This document shows, piece after piece, positions 36,004 through 47,412 of a stretch of 64,000 nucleotides of DNA; position 1 is the first letter of the stretch; each line of letters starts with the position of its first letter. The position numbers and the translations under genes are program-made. Under the pieces are notes generated by a model. It did not search any database. It was not told the DNA's origin and saw only the letters and a list, made by a program, of their open reading frames with translations. The stretch covers positions 2,542,001 to 2,606,000 of the forward strand of contig JAOVFP010000015.1 in the NCBI GenBank assembly GCA_025738555.1. Reading direction: 5' to 3'. Source of the stretch: Cyathus striatus. Lineage: Eukaryota; Basidiomycota; Agaricomycetes; Agaricales; Nidulariaceae.

Positions 36004-36519
36004 TCACTTCCCAATGTACTCATGTGGGAAATATGGAATGGCATCCATAGTGGAATCTGGAAGAGTCTTGAAAGTGGTATGCAAGCAAAATGTGAATGGG
36101 CCTCCCTCAGGAATAGCAATATCATAGATGTCCAACCCTTGAGTATTGAGAAAACAGGGCAGAGCAGATGATGGGACATGTTTGAGAAGGTATATAGGGA
36201 TGTTATTCATGCTCCTCCAATTATAGAAGGAACTAGAGGGTGAAGACACTGGGGAGTACTCCATGGATGCTGATAGCAGATAGGCAGGCAGCAAAGGGAA
36301 GACAGGTATAATAATAGATGGTGTTGATGCTGGGGCCTGAGGGTGATGAGTTAAAATAACAGTGGTAGTGCTGCTATAGGTAGATGCCTTGCTGGAGAGA
36401 TAGGTAGAGGATGTCAATGTATCAAGATTCAGGGGAAGGTCCTGGAGGTATGGTGAATATAATGAAGATGAGGGGCAGGCCAAGTCATGAAGTTCAGTGG
36501 TAGTGGTAGTGGGGGACAT
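36004..36519 (-). CDS. Unassigned Ser/Thr/Pro-rich open frame downstream of the gypsy pol
   Basis: 171 codons on the same strand as the Ty3/gypsy pol and about 170 bp past its stop. The first two thirds are low-complexity Ser/Thr/Pro/Leu (TTTTTELHDLACPSSSLYSP). The last part is less biased (IYLLKHVPSSALPCFL, TLPDSTMDAIPYFPHEY). No domain is recognised; it could be an accessory frame of the element or chance. Confidence 0.25.
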   Translation of the reverse strand: MSPTTTTTELHDLACPSSSLYSPYLQDLPLNLDTLTSSTYLSSKASTYSSTTTVILTHHPQAPASTPSIIIPVFPLLPAYLLSASMEYSPVSSPSSSFYNWRSMNNIPIYLLKHVPSSALPCFLNTQGLDIYDIAIPEGGPFTFCLHTTFKTLPDSTMDAIPYFPHEYIGK

Positions 36520-38350
36520 AACAAATGAATATAAGAATAGAGCATTTAGCAGAGAAGGTGCAACTGATTATGATAGGTGGTGGTGATGCATTTATTATTC
36601 TCCTTCTTCTACTAAATAAGATGAATAGTGGGTCTCGACTTCAGAATGTTCATTGACTATTCTGGTAATTTTGCCAAGGGTGGTGGTAGTTTAATCAGTA
36701 TCTGAACCTGAATCTCCTTCATTGGAACTAGATTCTGATTCTGATTCATTTTCACTTTGGTCATATTTATTTGATTTCATAAACCAGTGATTCCAATGAA
36801 TATATGGTATTACCCTGAATGTGGTGACTTTTGAGTAAATAACTGACTCGTCTAGCTCTTGAAGTTGATATGATCCCCTTGATGTTTTTAGTATGACTTC
36901 ATATGGTCCACAGTAGCAAGCAAAATCCTTTTGATCAAGCTGCATCTCATAACATGTATTTTGCACCAATACTAATTCTCCAGGTTTGAAATCATCCCTA
37001 AGCAGTTTCTTCTGGAAGCATTTCTCAAATTGTTCTTTAGATTTGAAATGAGCTTTCCTTAAAGTATCTGCAGCTCTCTGGATATCTCTGTCATGTTTCA
37101 TTAGCTGCTGAATGCATAAGGCTAATAATTCTATAGTATCCATCCCTCTTCTAAATCCTTCCACCATAAAGGTAGCTTTGGCCAAGTCAAAAGGTAAAAT
37201 AGGTTCTGTTGCATGCAGCAATTGAAATGGTGAATACCTGGTTACCTGGCTCACAGTGATTCTATCAGTGAATGCAGCAGCATCTAGATACTCAGGCCAT
37301 CTTGACACCTGTCTGGCACATGCTTTCAACAGTGCTTGCCTCAAAGTAAAGTGACTTCTCTCAATGACTCCATTTGCATGTTTATTATATGGTGATATTT
37401 CTACTTGTGGTACATTCAGTCTTCTCATAAGGCTCTTAAAGGTTTTCTGTACTTCAGCTCCATTGTCTGTAGTGACTTGGAGGGGTATTCCATATTAGTG
37501 ATAGATCTGTTCCTGGAAATTTTTTGCTAAATGCTCTGAAGTCTGGTTATGGAGGGCATGGACTTCACAAGTTCCAGTCAGATCATCATGTGCAGTGACT
37601 ATAAATTTGTATCCTCCTTTTCCTTTAGGCATGCTCATAACATCAATGTAAACCTTGCTAAATATAGTTGTGGGAACAGAAACAGTGAGAGGAATTTATT
37701 TTCTTTTCAGTGTATGAATCTGACCTTAATAACATGACTGCACATGATGCTGTACATCTGCATGCATGTGAGGCCAGAAGAATCTTCTATGCAGAGTTTC
37801 ATAGACAGCTTGTACTCCATGATGCCCCAGATTTTTATGTGCTTGTGTCAGAATACTAAGTCTTTTGTCAGGGTCTGATATTACTAATAAAGGTGGCTGA
37901 CATCCATTTTGCTTAAACAGTTTTCCTTCCTTGATGTAGAATTCAGTGGCTTTAGCAAGGAAATGATGCTTCTTCTGGGGGTTGTCAAAAATAAGTACAT
38001 CTAAAGTTTCTAAGAAATGACAAATTTGATTTAACATTTGTTCATAGGTTTGGCAAAACACTAAACATGATGGGAGAACAGTGGGGAAATAAGGTAGATT
38101 ATCTGGTACAGTAAGGTAGAAACTCTTTAGATTGCATTGGGGAATAAATGTAAGTGAGGCTACATCATCTAGCCAGGAATCATCATCATCCTCTGCTGTT
38201 TCTCCCTCAGCTAAAGGATGATGGGAAAGGGCATCTGTGTTATATCCGTGTCCGGATACATCGTGCCGACATTCCCATGTGACCTTCTAACATACCCGGT
38301 CCATTCCCGGAACGTACCTGCTTCAGGTTTATACTTCCCGACGTTCCCGC

Positions 38351-39792
38351 TGTCGTGGGTGAAACTTGATTAGTCATAAACACACACATATGGCTATATG
38401 GCCCGATGTCTGGAATCCACATCATCCGGATCTTTCTGAATACACTACCAAATAATTCTCATGAGGCACTGCTTCTCTAGAAACAAACATATGGAAACAC
38501 AAGCCAATACCCCACTTCTTGGTGACCAATAATCGATACTGTTAAAAATAGGTCACCATTGTTCAAGAACAATGCCTATGCATTCGATTACCAAGGACAT
38601 GCCATTGTTTCTAATAATAGAACTTCATTGTTCTTCACACCCATTGTTCAGAACAATGCCTATGCATTCGCTTACCAAGGACATGCCATTGTTTCTAATA
38701 ATAGAACTCCATTGTTCTTCACACCCATTGTTCAGAACAATGCCTATGCATTCGCTTACCAAGGATATGCCATTGTTTCTAATAATAGGACTCCATTGTT
38801 CTTTTGCACCCATTGTGCAGAACAATGTCCTCCTATTCACCCATTGTCTTCATGCCCATTGTTTGCTGGGATCTATAAATAGAATTCCATTGTTCATTGC
38901 CAGAACAATGTAATACTATTTCTGTCACCATTGTTCAAGGCCTGACTCATCTCCTGGAACACCATTGTTCTGCGCAGCCTCCACCTCAAGACAATGGATC
39001 TACCATTACCAAATTTGAAGGACAATGCAGGATTGGTTTTGGATAGGATTAGTCAGCAGTAGGAGGAAAAGAGCATAAAAGGAGAGAGAAATTGAGCCTT
39101 AGACAGTAGTTTTATCCATTACCAAATAGCCTGTCACTAGCTAGGATCTTACTCACCAGTCCATCCCCAGTAGTTATTCTTACACATTAGATACAGAATC
39201 TATTGTGCTTTTCTTCAGTCCTATTATTAACGTAAACGACACAGCGCAACTCACCGTATAAATAAATTCACAGTAATATCAAAGTAACTCAACTCAACTC
39301 AACGTAACGCAGCTCAACTCAACGTATCAAATCTCAACGTCACTTTTTATCATATCTATTCAGTAACAGCACATATTAGTTTATGCGCTGCAGCCACCAA
39401 GCTACAGTCAGAAACAACCAAGGCCCTCAACTTCATTTCGACCTTCACCACAGCACCAATCTTTATATACAGCCTTCGCTGTACATACAAGCTTTCCTAG
39501 TGTTTCTAGCAGTTGTTGTTACCATATACAGCTTTAGCTGTATACTCTAGAAACTCCCACAGTTCATCTCTTATTTACAGCCTTCGCTGTACCACACCAG
39601 TCACGGGCCAAGTTCTAAGCAAACCTAGCAAAGCCCCACAGTTCATTGCCCATTTACAGTCTTTACTGTACATCCCATATCATAGGAGTTTGCAGGAATA
39701 CATACGATCAGTATCCCTTGACCCCCAGGTGCTAGGTATGAATAAAGTCACTTCCTGCCAAACACCTAAGGTATCTATTACCTTGAACGACA
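38351..39792 (+). mobile_element. Solo LTR, family LTR-B, inside LTR-A
   Basis: Begins TGTCGTGGGTGAAAC and ends ...CTTGAACGACA, flanked by CCGC on both sides (38347-38350, 39793-39796), again a 4-bp duplication. 1,442 bp. The 38,555-39,030 segment contains three 84-bp tandem units and 22 copies of CATTGT/ACAATG. A TATAAA-like word lies at 38,873, and the 39,280-39,345 stretch repeats CTCAACTCAACGTAA. Further right are several TACAGC(C/T)TT(C/A)GCTGTA palindromes (39,475-39,675). Confidence 0.9.
38553..39028. promoter_or_regulatory. Dense CATTGT/ACAATG motif array in LTR-B
   Basis: 22 occurrences of the hexamer on either strand in about 475 bp, many as inverted pairs (CATTGTTCAGAACAATG). Chance expectation for a hexamer on both strands at this length is below one. 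The core equals the HMG/SOX-type site (ACAATGG). Part of the count comes from three tandem 84-bp units, but the motif also recurs outside them. A regulatory role is inference. Confidence 0.5.
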
Positions 39793-41819
39793 CCGCCCAG
39801 GAATGTACCCAGAACCCGTCAGGTTTTCTATCAGATACTTCGGATACATACTTTCTCTTATGACGGCCTCACCACGTCATCATTCTATTACTCCTCTCTT
39901 CCATTCCTACTTATACGTTTCATTATGGCCTTTGTAGATTAGTTCCTTATTCTTCATTCTGAGTGCGTCATTTGCGCCCCTACTCCGCTTTGCCCAGACT
40001 TCATTTCCTACTTACTCCTTTGACTTGTCCTTTGTATAATACTTCTACATTCGTATCTACAGGTTCCTACTTAGTATAAGTAGTCTTCCAGATGTAATAG
40101 ATAGTTTTCAGTATTTGTATCAACTCTGTACACTTGCTTCCTACTCTAAGTTCCGAAACCCGCTCCAGGTTTTCTTTCAGGTTTCTCTCCCACTGCCTAG
40201 TGTAGTGGCGAAGCTCTCTCTTATACTCTGGAATGTTCCCTTACATTGGATATTGTCTGTTGTGAAATACGAACCATTCCCTGGGGATATCCAGGTGGCA
40301 CAGCACATACGCTGAAGCCACGGTTTACTTCTGCACTTCTGCTCTCGTTCCCATACCCATACTCACTTTGGGTTTCCGTTATAGTTCTCCCATGCCCTCT
40401 GGGTGTTGTCGCATTCGTTTCCCAGTAGAAAGGGAATCAGTACGTAACAATCTGGTCCCTTAAAATTAGTAGCTGGAACATGAATTAATTTAAAATCAAA
40501 CATGAGAATGCCCTGAATCCAACAATTAATAGCAGTGTTAGGCTGCAGATCAGGTTCATTCAACATTCCCTTAATGTACTTGGCATCGACTTCTACATGT
40601 AAATTCTTAACTCCAATTATGTATAATCTCCAATGGTGCAGAGCTCTATACAGTTCAAACAGCTCCAGTTTAGGCTGAGAGTAGCAGGATTCTTGCTCAC
40701 TCATGTGTAATGATCCATATCTAGCTGGATGATGTCTTCCCCGATCATCCACCTGTGATAATATCATGCCTGTAGCCTCAAAGCTAGAGTCAACAGATAA
40801 GATAACAGGATTATCTGATCTATAATCAATTGGGTGCAATGCAGGTGCAGACACCACAAGTTCTTTGATCTTATCAAATGCTTCCTGATGTCTATCATCC
40901 CAGATAAATTCCTTATCTAGGTGATAAATTTCTGATAGGGGGCATACTAACTTAGAATAGTTCTCTATCCAAATCCATACAGTTCCACATAATCCCAAGA
41001 AGTGTTTAACTTCATGAGGTGTCTTTAATATTGGCCAATTTAGAATTTTATTTACCTTTCCAGTATCTGGAAGGTGGCTTTGAGCATTACATGTTTGTCC
41101 CATGATTAAGACTTCTGGCATACAGATCTGTGCCTTATTGGCTGCAAAGGTAGCTCCAGCACAATGGATACAATGCATAATATGATGTACATCCTGTGCA
41201 TGTTCCCAGATAAAGCGATGAATTCCAGGATTATCTTTTAGAGTTTCAGGATTACCATTCTTATCTAGATACTGACTGCTGGGTCCTTTAATTGGTAGAT
41301 CATCTATAAAGATATTGGCAATATGAGGTATTTCATCATGTAGTACAAAGACCATGCACTTCTGGAACTCAGATGGGGAATTGGTATAGCCTGTATGTAA
41401 TGATGTAATCTGGAGCAATCCTAATGGTATCATAAATGCAGTAAGATCCCTGCTATGAGGATGAATCTTGTGAGCATCAAATCCCCAAAATAGATCAAAT
41501 ACTGTATAGCATTGACACCCTGCAAATTCTTCAATAAAGTCATCTATAATAGGCAACATCCCTGCATCTCATATAGAAACATGATTAAGTGGCTGTAAAT
41601 CATGTACAATTCTTAATTTTCCACTCTTCTTCAAAACACAGAACCAGTGAGAGTGATATGATGATTGGCTTGGTTCATAGACTCCTGCCTCCATTTTTAA
41701 TTTTAATACTTCAATTACTTTATCAAGTATTCCAGGTGGAATTGGTATATTCTTGTATTCCCATGGTGTGTGTGGTACTGTAGGAATTATATGAGGAGAG
41801 AAATATGATTCTTTCAGAG

Positions 41820-42595
41820 TGTTACATTCATGTCCAGATACATCATGCCAACATTACTGAAGGTTCCCATGTGACCTTCCAACACACCCAGTCCATTCCT
41901 GGTCCATACCCACTATGGGTTTATACCTCCCAATGTTTCCACTTGGGAATGTACCCAGAACCCGTTGGGTTTTCTATTGGGTATCCTGGATATGTAGTTT
42001 CTCTTATGACGGCCTCACCACATCATTATTATATTATTCCTCTCTTCCATTTCTACTTGTACATTTCATTATGGCCTTTGTAGTTTAGCCCTTTATTCTG
42101 CATTCTGAGCACGTCATTTGTGCCCCTACTCTGCTTTGCCCAGACTTCATTTCCTACTTACTCCCTTGACTTGTCCTTTGTATTATACTTCTACATTCGT
42201 ACCTACAGGTTCCTACTTAGTATAAGTAGTCTTCCAGATGTACTAAGTAGTCTTCAGTATTTGTATCAACTTCATACACCTCTTCCTACTTCTAAGTTCC
42301 AAAACCTGCTCCAGGTTTTCCTTCAGGTTTCTCTCCTGCTACCTAGTGTAGTGGCAAAGCCTTGTCTTATACTCTGGAATGTTTTCCTTTGACATATATT
42401 GTCTTCCTTGAAATACAAACCATTCCCTGGGGATATCCAGGCAGCACAGCACATATGCTGAAGCCACAGTTCTTTCCCACACTCCTGCTCTATGTTCCGC
42501 ACCTGTACTCACTTCAGGTTCTCGTTATAGTTCTCCTGCACCTTCCAGGTGTCTTCGCATTCATATCCCAGTAGGAAGGGAATCAGTATGTAACA
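41820..42595 (+). mobile_element. LTR, family LTR-A, CpG-depleted (old) copy
   Basis: TGTTACATTCATG...CAGTATGTAACA, 776 bp, aligned throughout with the copy at 38238. Most CpGs of that copy are TpG or CpA here. The flanks (CAGAG, TTCCC) do not match, so it marks a recombination or deletion joint: gypsy pol on its left, other sequence on its right. Confidence 0.85.
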
Positions 42596-43090
42596 TTCCC
42601 TCCACCTCTACAATGATACATGAGGGGTCTAATGACCCTACCCCTACCAGTATAGGTGAGGCCAGTGGCAGTGGGTCTAATGACCCCCTTGCCACTGTAT
42701 CTAGCAGCTCTGCAGGACTCCCCACCATGGAGGTGGATGATGGAGATCTGCCCTACCACCCCCTCACTCCTCAACTGCCTGCTTGGCCATCACTGCCACC
42801 TCGCCCTCACCCTCCTTCCACCTAGCCACCACCTCCCCAAGATGTTGTAGACCATGTACACTCAGTCTCAAGAGGGGGTGTGTAAGGCCCTGCTTACATA
42901 TTGTTGCCACATTCAGATGCTTTGTTTACCTACACACTGTTTGGCAATGCTGTTAGGTGTTGCCCATATAAGTACTCTCTATTTACACATGTATAGACAA
43001 CTTTCACTTGTACACTTGTAGACTACCTATACATTGGTCTGGTTTATGTGGCATGTGAGTAAGTATAAGTTACCATAGAGGACTGCAACC
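42596..43090 (+). other. 3' remnant of a plus-strand retroelement and possible LTR start
   Basis: A Pro/Ser-rich open stretch (NDPTPTSIGEASGSG, PLTPQLPAWPSLPPRPHPP) leads to a purine run AGAGGGGGTG. It is followed by TGTGTAAGGCCCTGC, which looks like a polypurine tract and LTR start near 42,881. The LTR end is not resolved and the piece joins a minus-strand copia relic at about 43,090. Confidence 0.35.
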
Positions 43091-43688
43091 TCTACAACTG
43101 TAGATTCACCACCAAAACCCAACCACAAGTCCCTCATGCCCTTCAAATACCAGAGAATTCATTGTACTGCTTCCAAATGAGCAGGACCAGGAGTTGACAT
43201 AAAATGAGACACAGTTTGAAGAGGGAATGCCAGGTCTGGGCAAGTTCCTAAGACAGCATAGTTGATAGAGCCTACTGCTTCAGAGTAGGGAATGTTGCAC
43301 ATGAATGTGAAATTGCATGTCAAAGATGGAGATTGGGCAGAGGTGAGACAGACACTCAGGTCCATAGGGATAGAAAGTGGCTTTGAATCTTGCAGATTAA
43401 AATGGCAGAGAATGGAATTGATGTACAAACATTGAGAAAGGTAGAGAGCACAATGTTCACAAATGTGGTGGACTTCAATTCCAAGTAGCCAATGCAGCTC
43501 ACCCAAATTGGTAATGTCCATGTGACCAGCAATTTGGGTTTTGAACCAGTTGATCAACAAAAGGCTCTAATACTTCTTCCCAGCTTTAGTTGCAACTGGG
43601 ACTGGTCCCCAGAGGTCAGAGTGGACCTCTCCACTAAATACAGTTGCACAGTCACCCTCATGCTGTCATGGGACTGTTGCATCATGCA
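43090..43688 (-). pseudogene. Copia-1 pol remnant: integrase start fused to RT end by deletion
   Basis: From right to left: GEVHSDLWGPVPVATKAGKKYY (integrase start, 43,575-43,650), then directly DITNLGELHWLLGIEVHH and SVCLTSAQSP (C-terminal RT), ending HLEAVQ, TGA, ILWYLKGMRDLWLGF. The integrase core and the RT catalytic part are missing, so a deletion joint lies near 43,565. Two TGAs stand at Arg positions. Confidence 0.75.
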
Positions 43689-44793
43689 ACGAGAGTAGTT
43701 AATTTATTAAATACTTAGAATATAAATCCCAAATATAATAATTCAACTTAAATCCCAAGGTGTGAAGTCAGTAAGTTCGAGGGGTGCAATTGTCTTCAAT
43801 TCCAAATTTAGATCAAGTTTTAAAAAGTTAAATGCAGGCTATTTTCAGTTTGTGTCAAAGTGTTCAAAGTCAAAGTATTCAGAGTTCAATTCAGTAAATT
43901 TGGTATGTAGTTCTCGGTATCTAAACATCTCGTAACTAATTCTGATTCTTGTCTGGTTTGTCTTTACACACCCTGTCTGTGAGAGGGAAGAATGCCTGGC
44001 AGTTCCTGCTGTTTCATTCCCTTCTCACTCATCTATATACATTTATGGACATATCTAGTTACTACTTTGGTCTATGCTAATTACTAATTTATTCCTAGGT
44101 TTCTCCATTGTTCTAGCCCAGTCATTACTGCAGCCAATTGCATGCACAGGCACATGCGTGTCTATATTGTGATGGGCACCTGTATGGGCGGCTCGTCAAT
44201 CTATTTACATTTTAGGCGATGCTTATATCATCAAGTATGTGTGGCACCTCAGTATCACAACAAAACACCATCACTGTGTCATGTACTCACATACTGCTTA
44301 TCTTTTTCTTCTCATGATCTGTGCATGGGTTGCATGTGGTCTACCAGCTTCATTCTGGGCATAGCTAGTGCACTGTCTGCATAGCTTTGCTCATATTCTC
44401 ATGTTCTGGGCTGGTTCTAGGGTATGGCTCTGTCTGGTTTCTGTATTCAACTCTGCGCACATTCTTGGTTGGTCTATGACTCTGGAGGCTTGTCTTAATG
44501 AAGAGTGGGATTTCTGTTATACTAGCAGCTGCAAAATGATGTTGGTTTTATGAATAAAAGAGGTATGTATTTGTTTAATTTGTTTTAAACCATACTGATG
44601 CGGAGTTTTTATGTTTTTTATTTAGTTTTATTTGTTTTTAATCCCTTGATGAGTTATGGGAGGCAGTGTGGGAACTCAGCCCCTCCCCACTGTGTCCTAC
44701 TCACATGCTCAGGTGGAAGTTCCATAAATTTGGAATGAGAAAATCGAAATTAAAGTACATCATTTTATTTTACTAGCATATCAGGACTGATTT
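43689..44793. mobile_element. About 1.1-kb unidentified insertion in copia-1
   Basis: Copia pol reads CESCVYVKVT at 44,794 and resumes at 43,688, where the two parts are normally adjacent. The intervening 1.1 kb is therefore inserted. It keeps more CpG than its host. No coding frame is recognised and terminal repeats were not resolved; a solo LTR is possible. Confidence 0.5.
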
Positions 44794-47412
44794 TCATGTC
44801 ACTTTCACATATACACAAGACTCACAAAAGAAAGGACCACCTGAGGACAAGTTTTCAAGCCATATTCCAGTCACAAAGCCTTTCTCAACAAGGTGCTTTG
44901 CAGTTTCAGGAGAAATGTGGCCCATGTGATGGTGGAATTTATCCAGTGTCACTGTCTCAATGGCCACATTTGATGTGTCTGGCTCATGTACCATATGGTA
45001 CAGCCCCTTCCCTTGCTTGGGAATCTGCACTACTACAGTGCTGTCAGCACCTTGAATTACACATTTGCCACCTGCAAATGTAACTGCAAATCTGGCATCA
45101 TCAAGCATGCCAACCAAGATTAAGGTGCACTCCACCTCTGGAGAGTACAAGACCTCTGTGAGGCATAACTGCAAGACATCAACACCATTTGGTACATCAA
45201 TTACCATCTTGCCCTGCCCTATCACACTGAATTTGTGCTTACTGGCAGCTTTGAAAATGTGCAGGGGGATTTCTTGAAGGCTCATAAATGTGTTGCAGTA
45301 TGGCAAGATGTGCCACATGTACCTGGAGTCAACTATCTCCATATGTGGAGATTCTGTGGACATGCTGTTGATTACAGTGTTAGCAGCAGGGATTTCCTCT
45401 GAGTCTGAAGCTGATTCCTGGGATATACTATCCCACTCACTTTCAGGTTCCCCCAGCAACTCCCAACTCACTGCCATTTCATTGCCCACCTCCAAGAAAC
45501 CATCATCACTATGCAATGGCTCATTGTTATTGCTTGCAAAAGCTGAAGACTCATACAACATTTCCTCAAGCTTGAAATCACTGTCCAAAAATGCTGCAAA
45601 ACTGCCCTTGAGTTCAGAATTGAAGTCCAGCATAGTGTTTGCAGATCCAGCCATTTGCTTGAAGGATGCCAACTGCTCCTTCTCCTTCTTAGCCTTCAGG
45701 CAATTGTGTTTCCAATGGCCCATCTCCTTGCAATAAAAGCAAGTGCCCCTCACCTTCTTGTCTGACCCCTTTCCTCCACTCAAGGTGGCTGTGAGTGCAA
45801 TGTCTGGCTCACTCTCTTGTGTTTTCTTATAACATGTCTGCTGCCTTGAATCCCTGGAATACTCTTCTGAGATCACTGAAACCAAATCATCTAGCTTGAC
45901 TGGTCTGCCCCACATTTTTGCAGTGGCCAGCAAACTTGATGCAAACTTAGACAGATGAATAGGTAAGCTCAAAATGATTGTAAAATGATAATCATTTTCA
46001 CTGATGTCCACCTCTAGTGAGAGCAACTCAATACAATGTTTCTGCAAATTATTCAAGAATTCTTTCACATTGCCCTTCAGTGGGCAATGTGAGTCAAGGA
46101 AACTGTGTCATAAGTCTGTTTGCTCAAATGCTCCTTTGTCAGTATACTGTCATATCCATGACAATCCCTGAACCATTGGAGTCAACTCTGGGTTTACTCC
46201 ACTTTTAGTATGGTTCCTCCAGACTATGTATATACTTATTATATATCAAACTCTTACTTACTAATGTTTACTTGTAACTGTTTACTTGTTCCTTCCCTTT
46301 AATATTACTACCTCATTCTCTGGCCATGGCCATTTCTCCTATGACTATAATCTAGAGGCATACTACTAGTTTACCATGGTCTACATTTCATGGAGTTTAC
46401 TTACCCCTAGGATGCCACATACCCATGGGCATTACTCCATACACATTTGGACAAAGTAGTTTACTATATAAACTACTCCTGTAATGTAGATAGACTTCAG
46501 TTTCAAATCAACTATGTTTACACCCTTTCTCCTACTTGGGCCTTGAGCCAACTCCACTATTTTGCCACTTACTCCACTTTGTTCTAAATACAGAACTGGA
46601 AGTCCAAGGGGTGCAACACACAAGTTGAAGCCAATGTTCCACTACTCCTGTACTTGTTCACTACCTCCACACACCCTACTAATGTGTTACAAGTTACTCT
46701 GCTACTTAGACTATCTCCTCCGAGGTTCTTGTTCCTAGTGGAAAAGAATGGGATGTGACATATACTCTCTAACTATCATTTCCCAGCACTCCTGCACCAT
46801 CACCCTGTCTTTGATCAATATCAAAGCCAAGTCAGAGATTTTCTGGGTAAGTAAAGACTTTGCTGAGCACTTGTCTTTGTCTCACTGAATGATATCCCCA
46901 GGTGTGACTGTGTCTGATGGTGGACTAGTGGCAGCAGCAGCATCTCCCTCTGAAGGCTGGCTTGGTGCATGTAGAGGTGTAGTCCTCTACAGGGTGAGCC
47001 TTCCTTAGTCCCAAGTACATAAGACCACTTCTATAGGGAGAAACTAGCTACACAGGTGTAGGAATGATGGTAAGAAAGACTAAAGAGTGGTGATGTAAGC
47101 AAGTCTACTTATGTGCTACTGTAAACCTTAACCCAACTCCTACAGTGCAGCAGCACTCTCAGTACCCTCAGCAGGAGTAAGACTGGAAACAGTGGCAGCA
47201 GTAGCAGGAGCTGCTGGTGTGTGAGTCAACACAGGGCATGGGGTCAAGCCATCAAAATGACCCCAGTACCCTTTTGCCTCCATGGCATCCTGGAAATGCA
47301 ATGAGAAAACAGTCCAGTTTAAACTGTTTGCATCCAATTTCAGTACAGAACCCAGGAGCATGTCAGAGAGCAACACAGATTGGGCAGATATAATAAAAGG
47401 TAAGTTCAACAT
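44794..47412 (-). pseudogene. Copia-1 gag, protease and gag-pre-integrase, split by LTR-C
   Basis: Gag starts near 47,412 (KLDANSLNWTVFSLHFQDAMEAKG). It continues through LLTQKISDLALILIK and VREYTDKGAFEQTDL, is cut by the LTR at 46148-46760, and resumes GNVKEFLNNLQKHCIELL. A CCHC zinc knuckle CFYCKEMGHWKHNC follows. The protease active site, normally D-S-G/T, reads DSRYMWHILPY, so it is probably dead. The pre-integrase domain has FHHHMGHISPETAKHLVEKG and FFCESCVYVK. TGAs near 46,888 and 46,110 sit at Arg positions. No CpG was found between 44,801 and 46,080. Confidence 0.85.
46148..46760. mobile_element. Solo LTR, family LTR-C
   Basis: Starts TGTCATATCCATGAC and ends GGGATGTGACA; flanked by TATAC on both sides (46143-46147 and 46761-46765). 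613 bp. It inserted into the copia-1 gag, whose frame is continuous across the excised element. Confidence 0.9.

Larger units (their letters stand above)
38238..40449 (+). mobile_element. Solo LTR, family LTR-A, inserted in gypsy pol and itself split by LTR-B
   Basis: Starts TGTTATATCCGTGTCC and ends CAGTACGTAACA; flanked by ATCTG (38233-38237 and 40450-40454). Minus the LTR-B insert 38351-39792 it is 770 bp, like the other copies. CpG is abundant, showing it is much younger than the gypsy pol around it. Confidence 0.92.
36691..41819 (-). pseudogene. Ty3/gypsy pol (RT, RNase H, integrase), split by a solo LTR
   Basis: Reading right to left. RT begins near 41,815 (VIEVLKLKMEAGVYEPS, HWFCVLKKSGKLR, then a TGA at 41576-41578 in SI-stop-DAG). 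It continues with YTVFDLFWGFDAHKI (normally a second Asp near this Phe) and IFIDDLPIKGP (motif C). RNase H has ILSVDSSFEATG. The frame is interrupted at 40450 by LTR-A and resumes at 38,237 with ALSHHPLAEG; the 5-bp duplication ATCTG restores continuity exactly (GPD-ALS). Integrase has a zinc-finger HKNLGHHG...SC, a core with NGVIER (catalytic Glu) and a C-terminal GPYEVI-type GPY/F domain, then an acidic tail ESESESSSNEGDSGSDTD; no chromodomain. Gag, protease and the RT start are missing because LTR-A sits at 41820. CpG almost absent. Confidence 0.88.

Noticed and set aside
38559..38913. Repetitive open frames with a 28-residue periodicity
   Set aside because: They arise from the 84-bp tandem units in LTR-B (84 is a multiple of 3), so open reading is a by-product and not evidence of a repeat protein.
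38553..39028. CRISPR-like array
   Set aside because: The tandem units are contiguous and similar throughout with no unique spacers, in a eukaryotic LTR.
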